Part shown: positions 1-9,727 of the stretch, one piece after another
Numbering within the stretch: position 1 is the first letter of the stretch
How the letters are laid out: every line of letters starts with the position of its first letter
Source: JBGQBN01 sp041494805
Lineage (GTDB): Bacteria > Acidobacteriota > Terriglobia > Terriglobales > Acidobacteriaceae
DNA length: 64,000 nt
Direction of reading: 5' to 3'
NCBI GenBank assembly: GCA_041494805.1
Contig: JBGQBN010000005.1
Coordinates: forward strand, 1-64,000
The notes under the pieces: model-generated
What the model saw: only the letters and a program-made list of their open reading frames with translations
What the model was told of the DNA's origin: nothing
Database searches by the model: none
Translations under genes and position numbers: made by a program

Positions 1-2
1 AG

Positions 3-374
3 GTGCGTGCCGGAGATGTCATCTACATTCCAAAGAAGCCGAATATCGTCATCGTGGATGGATCCGTCTATAACCCAACCGCCATCACGCACAAGCCGGG
101 CAAGAATGCCGGGTGGTATCTGGGACAGGCAGGCGGAGCAACGAGTCTGGCGGATAAGAAAGCCATGTTCGTAGTACGGGCGGACGGTTCGGTCGTCGGT
201 GGACCGGGTGGCCTGTTCAGTGGTGGCGTCCAAAACGCAGAACTGCGACCTGGAGACATGGTGGTGGTCCCCGAGAAGACTTACTCCTTTAGTACCAAGT
301 TCAAAACAACGCTGCAGGCCGCTCAGATCGCGTCCTCAGTGGGACTCGCGGTCTACTATACGTCGAAGTTCTGA
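3..374 (+). CDS. Polysaccharide export protein, C-terminal part (SLBB/Wza-type), cut by window edge
   Basis: This is the last 123 codons of a gene that begins before the window. The visible part is rich in short beta-strand blocks typical of the soluble ligand-binding (SLBB) repeats of outer-membrane polysaccharide export proteins, for example the motifs RAGDVIYIPKKP and LRPGDMVVVPEK spaced about 80 residues apart. The C-terminal tail is hydrophobic and ends a few residues after QIASSVGLAVYY. Such proteins form the outer-membrane channel for capsule or EPS. The neighbours (Wzi-like, Wzz-like, Wzx-like) fit that role. The family call is fairly secure. The subtype cannot be judged without the N-terminus. 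Confidence 0.75.
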   Translation: MRAGDVIYIPKKPNIVIVDGSVYNPTAITHKPGKNAGWYLGQAGGATSLADKKAMFVVRADGSVVGGPGGLFSGGVQNAELRPGDMVVVPEKTYSFSTKFKTTLQAAQIASSVGLAVYYTSKF

Positions 375-390
375 TGCCAGTCGGGCCCGG

Positions 391-2880
391 ATGTCACTCC
401 TGAAGAATTGGTGCCTGTTGGGAACTCTGCTGGTTAGCACAATAGCAGCTGTCGGCCAAACGCAAGGATCCTCTCATGACGAGGCTCCACCCGGCCAGAC
501 TCAACCTGCAGCCCCGCCGGCGGTGCAGGCAAGTCCAAGCTCGACAGCTTCAGCCGAAGAGGATCGCGGCTGGTTGCCGCCTGGGACTGATCCGCAAAAC
601 AGACTGGGGCTGTCTTTCTTGCGGCATTTGGCTTCTGACCAGAAACAGTTCTGGACCAGCCCCAAACGCCTGCAGACGAAGGATCTTAAGTGGGTCGTCC
701 CCTTGGCTGGGATCACTGCCAGTCTTATTGCAAGCGACAGTTGGTTTTCGAAACAAGTGCCGGACAAGCCCAATCAGATCCAACGCAGCCTGAACATCTC
801 TGATTACGCGACATACTCGCTGATAGGACTCGGTGGGGCTTCATTCCTCTTAGGTCACTTGAAGGGCGATGACCATTTGCAAGAAGCAGGCTTGCTCAGC
901 GGTGAAGCTGCGATCAACAGCACCGCAGTGACATACTTGTTCAAGGAGATCACCCAACGGCAACGCCCGAACGAAGGCAACGGACATGGCAACTTCCTTG
1001 GCGGAGGTGTTTCGTTCCCCTCCGAGCACTCTGCGATTGCGTGGTCCGTGGCGAGCGTTTGGGCACACGAGTACCCAGGCACGCTTAGTCAAATTGCAGC
1101 GTATGGCTTGGCATCGGCAGTGACCATTACGCGCGTAACCGCTAAACAACACTTTCCGTCGGATGCGCTGATCGGAAGCGCGTTGGGCTGGTATTTCGGG
1201 CGCGTAGTCTACCGCGCGCATCACGATCCGGAATTGGGCGGAGCCGGTTGGGGAGCCTGGCTAGAACCTACCGGCGACAGACCCAGGAGTCCGGAGAACA
1301 TGGGGTCTCCCTATGTCCCCGTAGACAGTTGGGTCTACCCGATTTTTGATCGTCTGGTGGCACTGGGATACGTGCAAACCGCGTACGTCGGCGTACGCCC
1401 TTGGACTCGGATGGAATGCGCCCGGCTATTAGAAGAAGCAAGCGAACGAATGAGCTCCGGAGGTGAACCCAGCGTTGAAGCGGAGAAGCTTTACGGAGCC
1501 TTGATGACAGAGTTCTCCGACGAAAGTCGCCGCTTGGATGGCGCCGCAAATGTGGGCGCCGCTGTGGACTCCCTTTACACTCGCATGACGGGGATATCGG
1601 GTACTCCCCTGCGTGATGGCTATCATTTCGGCCAGACGATCGTTAACGACTACGGACGACCCTATGGCGAAGGGTTCAATTCCGTTTCCGGGGTTTCAGC
1701 GCACGCGGTAGTCGGCCCGCTTTCGTTTTCTTTTCAAGGTGAATACCAACATGCGCCTGCCGTTGCATCGGATCCTCCGGGCGTATTACAAGCCACGGCT
1801 CTTCAGGACGGAGCGCGCCCTTTGCCGAACGGAGTTCCCACCACTGACCAGTTTCGCTTGCTGAATAGCACGGTCGCCTTCACCTTCAAGAACGTTCAGG
1901 TTTCTTTTGGCAAACAGAGTCTTGAGCTAGGACCCGGCAATGGCGGTGCGCTGCTGTTCAGCAACAACGCCGAGCCAGTGCCAATGCTACGCATTGATCA
2001 GGTTTCGCCGATTTGGATACCCGGGCTGTCGCGAGTGCTGGGACCGGCACGATCGGAATTTTTCCTGGGACAGCTGTCAGGGCAGCATTGGGTCTTCTCA
2101 AATGGCACATTGTTCGGACCCAGTTTCAACCCTCAGCCCTTCATCCACGGCTCCAAGGTAAGTTTCAAACCGACCGATAATTTCGAGTTCGGGATGGGGT
2201 TCACTGTACTATTCGGCGGACCTGACCTCCCCTTTACCTGGCACAATTTTTTGCGAACCTTTCGTTCCAATGCTGTTCCTGGGACGGCCTCCGATGCGGG
2301 AGACCGTCGGTCGACGTTCGACTTCAGCTATCGGGTTCCCTACCTGCGGGATTGGCTCACGATCTACGCAGACTCTTTGGTAGAGGATGAAGTCTCGCCT
2401 CTCGGATCCACACGTCCGTCCATGCGCATGGGTGTGTACCTTCCCCAGATACCCAAAGTTCCAAAACTGGATCTTCGCCTCGAAGGCGCCTACACCGATG
2501 TGCCGGGCCAAAAGAGTACGGGTTTCATTTACTTCAATGGCCGTTACCGTTCCGGGTACACCAACAACGGCAACTTGCTGGCGAGCTGGATCGGGCGTGA
2601 GGGGCGCGGAGGACAAGCCTGGGCTACCTATTGGCTTTCGCCGCGCAGCAAATTCCAGGTGGCGTATCGCCACGCGGAAGTGGACAAGGAGTTCATCGGT
2701 GGCGGCCGCCTCAATGATTTCGGGGGACGTGCGGATCTCATGTTACGTTCCGGCCTGGAGGTTTCCGGGCTACTCCAATATGAGCAGTGGAATTTCCCCG
2801 TGCTTGCGCCTACTGGACAATCGAATTTCACCGCATCGCTTCAGCTGACGTTGTATCCGAACTGGAGGATCCGGAAATGA
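391..2880 (+). CDS. Fusion protein: PAP2 phosphatase domain plus Wzi-type capsule assembly domain
   Basis: The protein has 829 residues from the ATG at 391. That start gives a clean signal peptide (CLLGTLLVSTIAAVGQ), whereas the longer open frame from 199 would overlap the preceding gene by 176 bases. Residues of roughly 180-320 form a PAP2 acid-phosphatase domain: KEITQRQRP, then SFPSEHSAIAW (PSxH-type motif), then TRVTAKQHFPSD (RxxxxxHxxxD-type motif). These carry the expected Arg/His/Asp catalytic set. From about residue 340 to the end the sequence resembles the Wzi outer-membrane beta-barrel of capsule attachment, with repeated YGRPYGEGFN- and FSFQGEYQH-type strands and a terminal aromatic strand. 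The inferred role is an outer-membrane/periplasmic protein that both dephosphorylates a lipid-phosphate substrate and helps capsule assembly. It overlaps the next gene by ATGA. Confidence 0.8.
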   Translation: MSLLKNWCLLGTLLVSTIAAVGQTQGSSHDEAPPGQTQPAAPPAVQASPSSTASAEEDRGWLPPGTDPQNRLGLSFLRHLASDQKQFWTSPKRLQTKDLKWVVPLAGITASLIASDSWFSKQVPDKPNQIQRSLNISDYATYSLIGLGGASFLLGHLKGDDHLQEAGLLSGEAAINSTAVTYLFKEITQRQRPNEGNGHGNFLGGGVSFPSEHSAIAWSVASVWAHEYPGTLSQIAAYGLASAVTITRVTAKQHFPSDALIGSALGWYFGRVVYRAHHDPELGGAGWGAWLEPTGDRPRSPENMGSPYVPVDSWVYPIFDRLVALGYVQTAYVGVRPWTRMECARLLEEASERMSSGGEPSVEAEKLYGALMTEFSDESRRLDGAANVGAAVDSLYTRMTGISGTPLRDGYHFGQTIVNDYGRPYGEGFNSVSGVSAHAVVGPLSFSFQGEYQHAPAVASDPPGVLQATALQDGARPLPNGVPTTDQFRLLNSTVAFTFKNVQVSFGKQSLELGPGNGGALLFSNNAEPVPMLRIDQVSPIWIPGLSRVLGPARSEFFLGQLSGQHWVFSNGTLFGPSFNPQPFIHGSKVSFKPTDNFEFGMGFTVLFGGPDLPFTWHNFLRTFRSNAVPGTASDAGDRRSTFDFSYRVPYLRDWLTIYADSLVEDEVSPLGSTRPSMRMGVYLPQIPKVPKLDLRLEGAYTDVPGQKSTGFIYFNGRYRSGYTNNGNLLASWIGREGRGGQAWATYWLSPRSKFQVAYRHAEVDKEFIGGGRLNDFGGRADLMLRSGLEVSGLLQYEQWNFPVLAPTGQSNFTASLQLTLYPNWRIRK

Positions 2881-4295
2881 GAGAAGTGCCACAACTTGCT
2901 ACAACCCGGCACAACGAAGAGGTCGCTGGACGCGCGATCGAAGAAGTCCCGGCGCCAGATTTTGGCGTCATTGAGTCACGCGACAAATCGGTGGAACGCC
3001 TCCGCTTGCTCTGGGAGGAGCGGCGCTTATTCGCGAAGGCAATGGCCGCCGGGCTCGTGCTGGGCGTCTTGCTAGCGTTCTCAATTCCGAAACATTATGA
3101 ATCGACGGTACAACTGATGCCCCCCGACTCGGGCGACTCTTCGGGGATGGCCCTGGGAATGGCGGCCATGGCGGGTGGAGGCGGCGGAATGGGAAGTGGT
3201 TTGGGGGCCATCGCAGGAGATCTCTTGGGCCTTAAGAACACGGGCGCAGAATTTGTCGGCATTCTGCGCAGCCGCACCGTGCAAGACAGGCTGGTCGATA
3301 AGTTCAACCTCCAGAAGGTGTACCGGGAAAAATACAAGGAGGACGCATGCCAGGACCTCTCCGGTAACTCCGACATCTCAGAGGATCGTAAAAGCGGAAT
3401 CATCAGCATTGAAGTCACTGATAAAGACCCTCAGCGAGCCGCAGCCATCGCTCAGGCTTACGTAGACGAACTGGACCGCCTGGCGGCTGAAGTCTCCACT
3501 TCAGCCGCGCATCGCGAACGTGTCTTTCTCGAAGGGCGCCTGCAAGAGGTCAAGAGCGACTTGGATAAAGCCTCAGTAGCTTTCAGCCAGTTCGCGAGCA
3601 AGAACACTGCAATTGACATCGAGGAGCAGGCTAAAGCGATGGTTGGAGCTGCCGCTGCGGTCCAAGGCCAGCTGATTGCGCAGGAATCGGAGTTGAAGGC
3701 GTTGGAGCAGATATACGCAGCCAACAACGTACGAGTGCGATCCGCGAAGGCCAATATAGCAGAGCTGCGCGCCCAACTCGAAAAGCTCGGTGGAGAGCCT
3801 GGTGGGGGAGCGAGCCCGTCACACCGAGCCGGGGATTCGCAATATCCATCCATCCGCCAACTCCCCATCCTCGGGGTCACATACTTTGACCTCTTTCGCA
3901 AGGCCAAGATTCAAGAAGCAGTTTACGAAGCACTGACCCAACAATACGAGATGGCCAAGGTTCAGGAAGCCAAGGAAACCCCGAGTGTGAAGGTCTTGGA
4001 TTCTGCCAACCTGCCAGAGAAGAAATCTTTCCCACCGCGCTTGCTCATCATTTTGTTGTGTAGTTGTTTCGCCTTGGCAGGGAGCGTTTTCTGGGTCTTG
4101 GCGCAGGCGCGCTGGCAACGAACCGACCCGAAAGATCCCGGTAAGGTCTTGGCAGGAGAGGTCCTTCAGTCTGTCAGCGCAAGGATGCCTTGGAGTGCGC
4201 CGAATGGCTCGCGCCTGCACGCGATGACGCATAAGGCCTGGATTCGCCTCGCTCGAAGGCCTGGACCCGGCAATACTGCTTCACATGACCAGTGA
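2877..4295 (+). CDS. Wzz-like polysaccharide chain-length determinant / co-polymerase
   Basis: The protein has 472 residues, with the start at the ATG that overlaps the upstream stop (ATGA), indicating translational coupling. A first membrane segment lies at about residues 53-72 (AMAAGLVLGVLLAFSI) and a second at about 385-405 (LLIILLCSCFALAGSVFW), with a large periplasmic coiled-coil region between them. This is the Wzz/GumC-type topology. A glycine/methionine-rich stretch at about residues 88-112 is an unusual loop near the start of the periplasmic domain. No tyrosine-kinase domain is attached. The protein is expected to set chain length in a Wzx/Wzy pathway together with the flippase and polymerase genes that follow. 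Confidence 0.85.
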   Translation: MREVPQLATTRHNEEVAGRAIEEVPAPDFGVIESRDKSVERLRLLWEERRLFAKAMAAGLVLGVLLAFSIPKHYESTVQLMPPDSGDSSGMALGMAAMAGGGGGMGSGLGAIAGDLLGLKNTGAEFVGILRSRTVQDRLVDKFNLQKVYREKYKEDACQDLSGNSDISEDRKSGIISIEVTDKDPQRAAAIAQAYVDELDRLAAEVSTSAAHRERVFLEGRLQEVKSDLDKASVAFSQFASKNTAIDIEEQAKAMVGAAAAVQGQLIAQESELKALEQIYAANNVRVRSAKANIAELRAQLEKLGGEPGGGASPSHRAGDSQYPSIRQLPILGVTYFDLFRKAKIQEAVYEALTQQYEMAKVQEAKETPSVKVLDSANLPEKKSFPPRLLIILLCSCFALAGSVFWVLAQARWQRTDPKDPGKVLAGEVLQSVSARMPWSAPNGSRLHAMTHKAWIRLARRPGPGNTASHDQ

Positions 4296-4316
4296 TACCG
4301 CACAGCATCCCCGAGG

Positions 4317-5666
4317 ATGAGCACACCCCTGCGCTGGTGGAATTCCCGCACCGCAACCTCGCTCCCTTGGGCCAGGCTGTCCCAGGTCGGATACAGCGTC
4401 GCCGACCAGGCATTTTCGGTTGGCGGGATGTTTGTGGCCAACGTTGTGCTCGCTCGGGCGCAGAGTAAGGAAGAGTACGGACTGTTCGCACTTTCATACT
4501 CAGCGTTTGTGTTCCTGGCCGGCTTGCATAATGCTGCAATTCTGGAGGTCTATACCATCTACGGTGCGGGACGCTATCACCGGTATTTTTCCCAGTACGC
4601 TAGGTTAATGTGGCGCAGCAATGTTGGGCTCTGTCTCGTGGCAACTGCTTTGTTGTTGCTCGTCTGGCGGATGACAGCATGGATTGCTCCTTCCGTCGCT
4701 TCTCGCTCTCTTCTGGGTATGGCCCTGTGCTGCGGCTTGCCTTTAAGCGCATCCTTTGTGCGCCAAACGCTATACATCAGGCGCAGACCTGACCTGGCTG
4801 CCAGATTCTCTCTCGCTTTCTTTGCCGTCCTGTCCATCCTCTTGTGGTTTTTCAGGCGGACCGGAATGCTGAGTGGTTTCATGACTTTCATCAGCGTCGG
4901 CTTGGCCTGGCTCTGTGCGGGTCTGTTTCATCGGCGTGACTTGCCCTCAGAGAGCACGGGCCAGAGCTTCATGGGCATTGAACCCAAATACTGGACCGAG
5001 CACTGGAAGTACTGCCGGTGGGTCTTGGTGACTGGGTTTGTCTTCCAACTCACGAACCAGGCTTTCTACTGGCTCGTTGGCGGCTTTCTTTCCATAGCGG
5101 GAGTGGCTAACCTGCGGGCGATGTGTCTGGTGGTGGCGCCTGTTGATCAACTATTCATTGCGATGATCACCCTGGTCTTGCCCCTGATGGCGTTTCGCTA
5201 TGCCGCGAGACAGACCGATCAGCTGATTTCTCTCTGGAAGACTTACGGTGTCGCCAATGTCCTTGTTACAGGTACGTTTGCGGCACTGGTATGCGCTTTC
5301 GGCCGGCCGGTGACCCATGTGCTCTACGGTGGGAGGTTCGACGATGCCTCTGTTCTTCTGCCTACTCTTGCGTTCGTGCCCTTGGCAATGGGGATCGGCA
5401 ATACCGCGAATGCAGCCCTCAAGTCGATTGAGAAGCCAAACATGGTTTTCTATGGCTATGTTGCGAGCGGTGCGGCTACCTTGCTCGCTGGCATTCCGCT
5501 GGTGATGTACTTCGGACTGAGGGGGGCTACCTACGGGATGCTGCTGTCTGCTGGCGTATACACGGTAACGCTGCTGATCGCATTGTTCTTATCGATTCAT
5601 CCCACGATAAACGGGGTGAGAGTCCTTGCCGTCCCTGACCGTACGTCAGTGAAGGCCTGGGAATGA
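4317..5666 (+). CDS. Wzx-like lipid-linked oligosaccharide flippase (MATE/MVF superfamily)
   Basis: The protein has 449 residues and about 12 hydrophobic segments evenly spread along its length, with short charged loops. The pattern is typical of O-antigen/polysaccharide flippases. It starts 21 bases after the Wzz-like gene. The N-terminal segment with the aromatic-rich VADQAFSVGGMFVANVVLA and the mid-protein LTNQAFYWLVGG are like the paired helices of this superfamily. The inferred function is moving undecaprenyl-diphosphate-linked repeat units across the inner membrane for Wzy polymerization. Sequence identity in this family is always low, so the call rests on topology plus context. Confidence 0.75.
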   Translation: MSTPLRWWNSRTATSLPWARLSQVGYSVADQAFSVGGMFVANVVLARAQSKEEYGLFALSYSAFVFLAGLHNAAILEVYTIYGAGRYHRYFSQYARLMWRSNVGLCLVATALLLLVWRMTAWIAPSVASRSLLGMALCCGLPLSASFVRQTLYIRRRPDLAARFSLAFFAVLSILLWFFRRTGMLSGFMTFISVGLAWLCAGLFHRRDLPSESTGQSFMGIEPKYWTEHWKYCRWVLVTGFVFQLTNQAFYWLVGGFLSIAGVANLRAMCLVVAPVDQLFIAMITLVLPLMAFRYAARQTDQLISLWKTYGVANVLVTGTFAALVCAFGRPVTHVLYGGRFDDASVLLPTLAFVPLAMGIGNTANAALKSIEKPNMVFYGYVASGAATLLAGIPLVMYFGLRGATYGMLLSAGVYTVTLLIALFLSIHPTINGVRVLAVPDRTSVKAWE

Positions 5667-5725
5667 AACATGTCGGCATCGTTCAGCCCGTTCTCGTTCG
5701 CTAGATGCATATCTGGTGAGTGTGA

Positions 5726-6544
5726 TTGACTCTTGCACGCCCGAGACCGTCGTTGGAACCCCTAGCTACTCTAAGAAACTTGGTTCTGCGTCGCTTAGCG
5801 CGGCGGAAGTATGCGCCTGCTATCGAAATGCAACGCTCCACTAATCTGCTCAGGCTCGGATCCGACTATGGCGGATGGACATTTGAGCCTTCCACCGATC
5901 TTCAAAACTCGGCGATCGTGAGTTGTGGCCTGGGCGAAGATGCAAGCTTCGATATCGAATTCGCATCTCGATTCGGTGCGAAAGTCATCATTGTTGACCC
6001 CACGCCGCGCGCAATACGCCATTTCGACGAGATTCAAAAGCGTGTTGGTCAACCAGCAGTCCAAAGTTACGTAAAGGGCGGCAAACAACCCATAGCTTCA
6101 TACACCTCCGCAAAATCGGTAAAGGCTCGTTGATTCTTGAGCCTTCTGCGCTTTGGGTGGAGAATACAAAACTCAAGTTTTTCGCCCCGGCGAATCCTGA
6201 TCATGTCAGCCATTCGATTGTCAACTACCAGAACAACTACAGTCGGGACACTTCCAACATCGAGGTGGCAGCCACCACGCTGGAAGCATTTGCTCGCAAA
6301 GTATAAGCTAAAGACAGTGTCATTGATGAAGCTCGACATCGAAGGCGCGGAAACGGATGTCATTCCACACATGGTGAAGAAATCAATTCATCCCCGCCAG
6401 TTGCTCGTGGAATTCGCCGAGGTGAATTGCCCGTCCGATCGGTCGAAGAAGAACGCCGAAGATACGGATAGGATATTGAGGCACGCAGGGTACGTATGTC
6501 GTTATTTCGACGGCCGAGCAAATTTTCTTTACACGCTGCGCTAG
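5726..6544 (+). pseudogene. FkbM-type methyltransferase, broken by two frameshifts
   Basis: Reading from the TTG at 5726, one frame gives a Rossmann-like N-terminal half ending in SYVKGGKQPIASYT, then a stop at 6131-6133. The conserved continuation (LRKIGKGSLILEPSALWVEN onward, to LEAFARK) is in the next frame from about 6106 to 6300. The characteristic FkbM motif SLMKLDIEGAE and the tail LLVEFAE return in the original frame to 6544. Two compensating shifts, near 6091-6111 and 6296-6303, would restore one protein of about 270 residues. The protein was probably a sugar O-methyltransferase of the EPS locus. Either it is a decayed gene or two indel errors occurred in the sequence. The family call is good. 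Confidence 0.75.
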
Positions 6545-6623
6545 TTTATAGCAAGTCAACTGCATATCTTAATGTCAACACCATGCCTCCATATAGGCAA
6601 TCTCTTCTGAATACATTTTGAGC

Positions 6624-7991
6624 ATGAGAATTGTTTACACCCTATTGTTGATCAGTCTGCTTCTGATCTTTGGCAAGGTACTGACCAAAGTTCTAAGGCA
6701 TTCGGCTGGACTGACACCGCTTCTTGGCTGGATGGTTGGGCTGGCCTACTTCCTGCTTGCTCCCTTAGTCATCCTGACTTTAAATGGCGGCTTTCAGATG
6801 CCAGCGGCGTACCAGGTGGACAGTCGGTGGGCGAGAGTGGACCTGACCAATACTACCTTTCTCCTTCCGTACTTGGTGATCTGGGCTTCCTTGGTAGCCA
6901 GTTGTCTTGTCGTCGACACTTTTTCCCCATCCTTGCGACAGGGTGGTGATTGGATCTATTCCGTATCGCGCAGAAAGTTGCAACGGACGTTGCTGATCTG
7001 CATGGCGATTACCGTGGCGGTCTGGGCGCTACAGATTCGGCTTGTCGGAGGCATTACTGAGTTCTTAGTGTCCAACTGGTACCAGCGAGGGGAGAGTCTC
7101 ACCGCGCAGTACGGTGACTCCTACGTCCTGGTCTCCCACCTCTCCTTGGCAAATGGAATCGTATTCACCGCCGCCGCCGCGCTCTATACCAGCTGCGGGC
7201 TTAAGAATCGCGACACAAGACCGTGGTTCACTACATTGATCGTTTTTTTCTTCCTCTGTGGGGTTGTCATGATGGGTAACCGGATTTATTTGGCGACCTA
7301 CCTGCTGGCCTTTCTTACGTCGTGTTGGCTCCTGCGGCGGCGAAAACTGATTGTCTTGATGTTGGCACTCTCGCCTGTTCTCGTGCTTGTCTTCAGCATG
7401 TGGTCTTCACTGCGGCACAACTTGAGCGAGATTCCAGATTCCGTCAACAAATATGCGGACAGCGACTACGGCAATCGGGCGGTTACTTCGTTAGTCAATG
7501 TGACCGAGGGTAACAGCACGATGCTGTTGCTGCATCTGCTCAACGACTTTGGGACCCGATACGACTTTCTCTACGGACTCACCTACAGCAGAGCGTTTAC
7601 GTCGTTGATTCCGAGGCGCATTTACCCCCACAAATCGGAGAACTTCACGATATTTCTGGCAAAGATCTATCAGCCGGATGTCACAACCAGTTACGGCGCC
7701 ACTGCGATCGGCGAAATGTATGCCAATTTCGGCCCGCTGACTCTGTTTTTTTGCCCGCTTTTCACGCTCGCTATTTTGTCGTTGAATCGGTGGGCGGTGA
7801 ACCGAGAGCAAACCCACCCGCTGCTGACCCCCATGTTGTTTGTGTTGTTGGTATGGGTTGCTCGAACAACGGTGGCAGACAATTTCGTTACGTTCCTTCT
7901 TGCTATTGTCTTAATTTCGGTCTTTCGATTGGAGAAAGGGTTAGCCCGCGTACCTGGTACCGGAAATGGCCCCGTGCTCTTTCACGGCTAG
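6624..7991 (+). CDS. Wzy-like O-antigen/EPS polymerase (membrane protein)
   Basis: The protein has about 455 residues and 10-12 predicted transmembrane segments. A large loop between late segments contains LTYSRAFTSLIPRRIYPHK, followed by AIGEMYANFGPLTLFF. The GExYxNFG-type motif just before a membrane helix is characteristic of oligosaccharide repeat-unit polymerases. No enzymatic soluble domain is present. Its place between flippase and glycosyltransferases fits the polymerase of a Wzx/Wzy pathway. The ATG at 6624 was chosen over the TTG two codons earlier. The Shine-Dalgarno region is weak in both cases. Confidence 0.7.
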   Translation: MRIVYTLLLISLLLIFGKVLTKVLRHSAGLTPLLGWMVGLAYFLLAPLVILTLNGGFQMPAAYQVDSRWARVDLTNTTFLLPYLVIWASLVASCLVVDTFSPSLRQGGDWIYSVSRRKLQRTLLICMAITVAVWALQIRLVGGITEFLVSNWYQRGESLTAQYGDSYVLVSHLSLANGIVFTAAAALYTSCGLKNRDTRPWFTTLIVFFFLCGVVMMGNRIYLATYLLAFLTSCWLLRRRKLIVLMLALSPVLVLVFSMWSSLRHNLSEIPDSVNKYADSDYGNRAVTSLVNVTEGNSTMLLLHLLNDFGTRYDFLYGLTYSRAFTSLIPRRIYPHKSENFTIFLAKIYQPDVTTSYGATAIGEMYANFGPLTLFFCPLFTLAILSLNRWAVNREQTHPLLTPMLFVLLVWVARTTVADNFVTFLLAIVLISVFRLEKGLARVPGTGNGPVLFHG

Positions 7992-8045
7992 ATCTCCGGC
8001 GCCCGGCGAATTGTCTGTAGAGCCCTGTGACAAAATGGAGCGCTT

Positions 8046-9605
8046 ATGAAACGATTTTCCAACGTGGCGACGGTCGTGAAACTGACAGTGATAGCCTTGG
8101 CGGCGCTCGCGCAAGCGGGAAACACATATGCGCATGCGGCTACCCCGCGAGACTTCGGAGGCAAAGGCGACGTTGTTGCCCTCCGCGATGGAGCCATTAG
8201 CGATGGCACGGCCGATTTCGGTTCCAATTCCGCGACTTTTACGCGGGGCGATGTGGGGAAGGCAATAGTAGTCGGTGGAGCTGGCAACGGCGGCGGCGTG
8301 CTTGTGACCAAAATCCAGAAGGTTGTCTCTGCCAACCAGGTCATGCTCGCGGCCAATGCAAGTACCACGGTGACTGCTGGGCTCACCTACTATGGTACGG
8401 ATGACACAGCTGCAATCCGTTCATGCGTATATCAAAGTACAAAGAGTGGTGTGGAATGCACCATCAGCGACGGCAGCACATTCATGGTGAGCAGCACCCA
8501 CAGCACAATAGCTCCCGTTGACGCAGGGAATCTTCCGATCCATCAGGGCACTGTCGGTGGACACGGCAGAATTGTCTTTGCTCCGCAGGGTCCGTTAACC
8601 GGAGGAACAAACGACAGACTGTTCTATATCACATCCCATGAAGGACATCCTGCACAGATCACCAGCGCGATTAACAAGGGGGCAACCTCTTTTAGAGTAA
8701 AGGATCCTTCCGACGCCGCAACCCTTTCTGCCGGGGACTGGGTGATCATCACCGAGATGGACTCCGTGGCTGGGGACGTTGTGTACGCAGATTGGATGGA
8801 GGTCTCCGCTGTGGACGGCAATGTGGTCACCACGGCAGAGCCATTTCGCATGGCATTTCCCAACGCGCGACCCTATGAGGGTCCTCCGAAGCATTTTGGC
8901 TTGACCTTCCGCAAGGTGGCATCAGTAACCTCGAATTTCACAATCCGGGATATCACGATTATCATTCCGAGATTTCAGGACAAGCATGCCCTCGTTGGAA
9001 TTGACACTCGCGACACCATGGGAACGGTAATCTCTAATGTGAGCTGTCAGGATGCCTCCGGAAATTGTTTTGCGGGTTATATGGACAAAGGGCTGAAGGT
9101 CGTAGATAACAACCTAAATGGGTCCATCTACTCAGAATTTGCCGCAGAAGTTGACGCCAATATCTCTCGAAACCACATCAACGAACCGAATAAGGACCTG
9201 AGTCTACCCGGACCTCCGACAAGCGGAGGTTTGGAAGTAGACTTTGGTACAGCTTTCAGCGTCGTTGAGAATAACACTATTGGCCCCAGTCGGCAGGTGT
9301 GTCTCATGCTTGTGCCTGGTACTCATGACATGGTCGTCAGTGGAAATACATGCGATTTGGTAACCTTTGGAACCGGGGCAAATTGCATTCTGGCCAGGGG
9401 CGGTTATCGTCTTACGATCACGAAAAACACCTGCATGGGTGGAACCGGGGCGGGTACGGGCATTTCTGTCGGCGACGCCACTAATCTGAAGGCCCCGATC
9501 CTCAGTGATGGCAACGTGATTCGCAACAATAGGGTGCGTGGCTTCCAATCGACTTACTCTTGTGGTGTCGGTCGATTGAAGACCGATTCTTGCGACCGTC
9601 AGTAG
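8046..9605 (+). CDS. Secreted right-handed beta-helix protein (pectate-lyase-like fold)
   Basis: The protein has 519 residues with a signal peptide (TVIALAALAQAGNTYAHA). A GGAG Shine-Dalgarno lies about 6 bases upstream of the ATG. After RDFGGKGD, a typical opening of GH28/pectate-lyase-like tail-spike proteins, come many short parallel beta-helix coils with stacked Asn/Val/Ile, for example SVVENNTIG, MVVSGNTCD and LTITKNTC. No catalytic set for a known lyase can be assigned by eye. It may process or bind the exported polysaccharide. A clearly related but broken copy lies on the opposite strand at 31291-32537. The C-terminal end (about 18 residues) is unlike a helix coil and may be truncated. 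Confidence 0.7.
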   Translation: MKRFSNVATVVKLTVIALAALAQAGNTYAHAATPRDFGGKGDVVALRDGAISDGTADFGSNSATFTRGDVGKAIVVGGAGNGGGVLVTKIQKVVSANQVMLAANASTTVTAGLTYYGTDDTAAIRSCVYQSTKSGVECTISDGSTFMVSSTHSTIAPVDAGNLPIHQGTVGGHGRIVFAPQGPLTGGTNDRLFYITSHEGHPAQITSAINKGATSFRVKDPSDAATLSAGDWVIITEMDSVAGDVVYADWMEVSAVDGNVVTTAEPFRMAFPNARPYEGPPKHFGLTFRKVASVTSNFTIRDITIIIPRFQDKHALVGIDTRDTMGTVISNVSCQDASGNCFAGYMDKGLKVVDNNLNGSIYSEFAAEVDANISRNHINEPNKDLSLPGPPTSGGLEVDFGTAFSVVENNTIGPSRQVCLMLVPGTHDMVVSGNTCDLVTFGTGANCILARGGYRLTITKNTCMGGTGAGTGISVGDATNLKAPILSDGNVIRNNRVRGFQSTYSCGVGRLKTDSCDRQ

Positions 9606-9727
9606 TCGGATCAATTCCTTCTCCAGCTACTCGCATCCGCTGAAATCAGCGAGTCGGGAAATGGACGCTCTGGCTGCAAACGAAAGCAAGAGTGTAACGT
9701 GCTTGCCTCGGCGAGAAAGGATACGCA

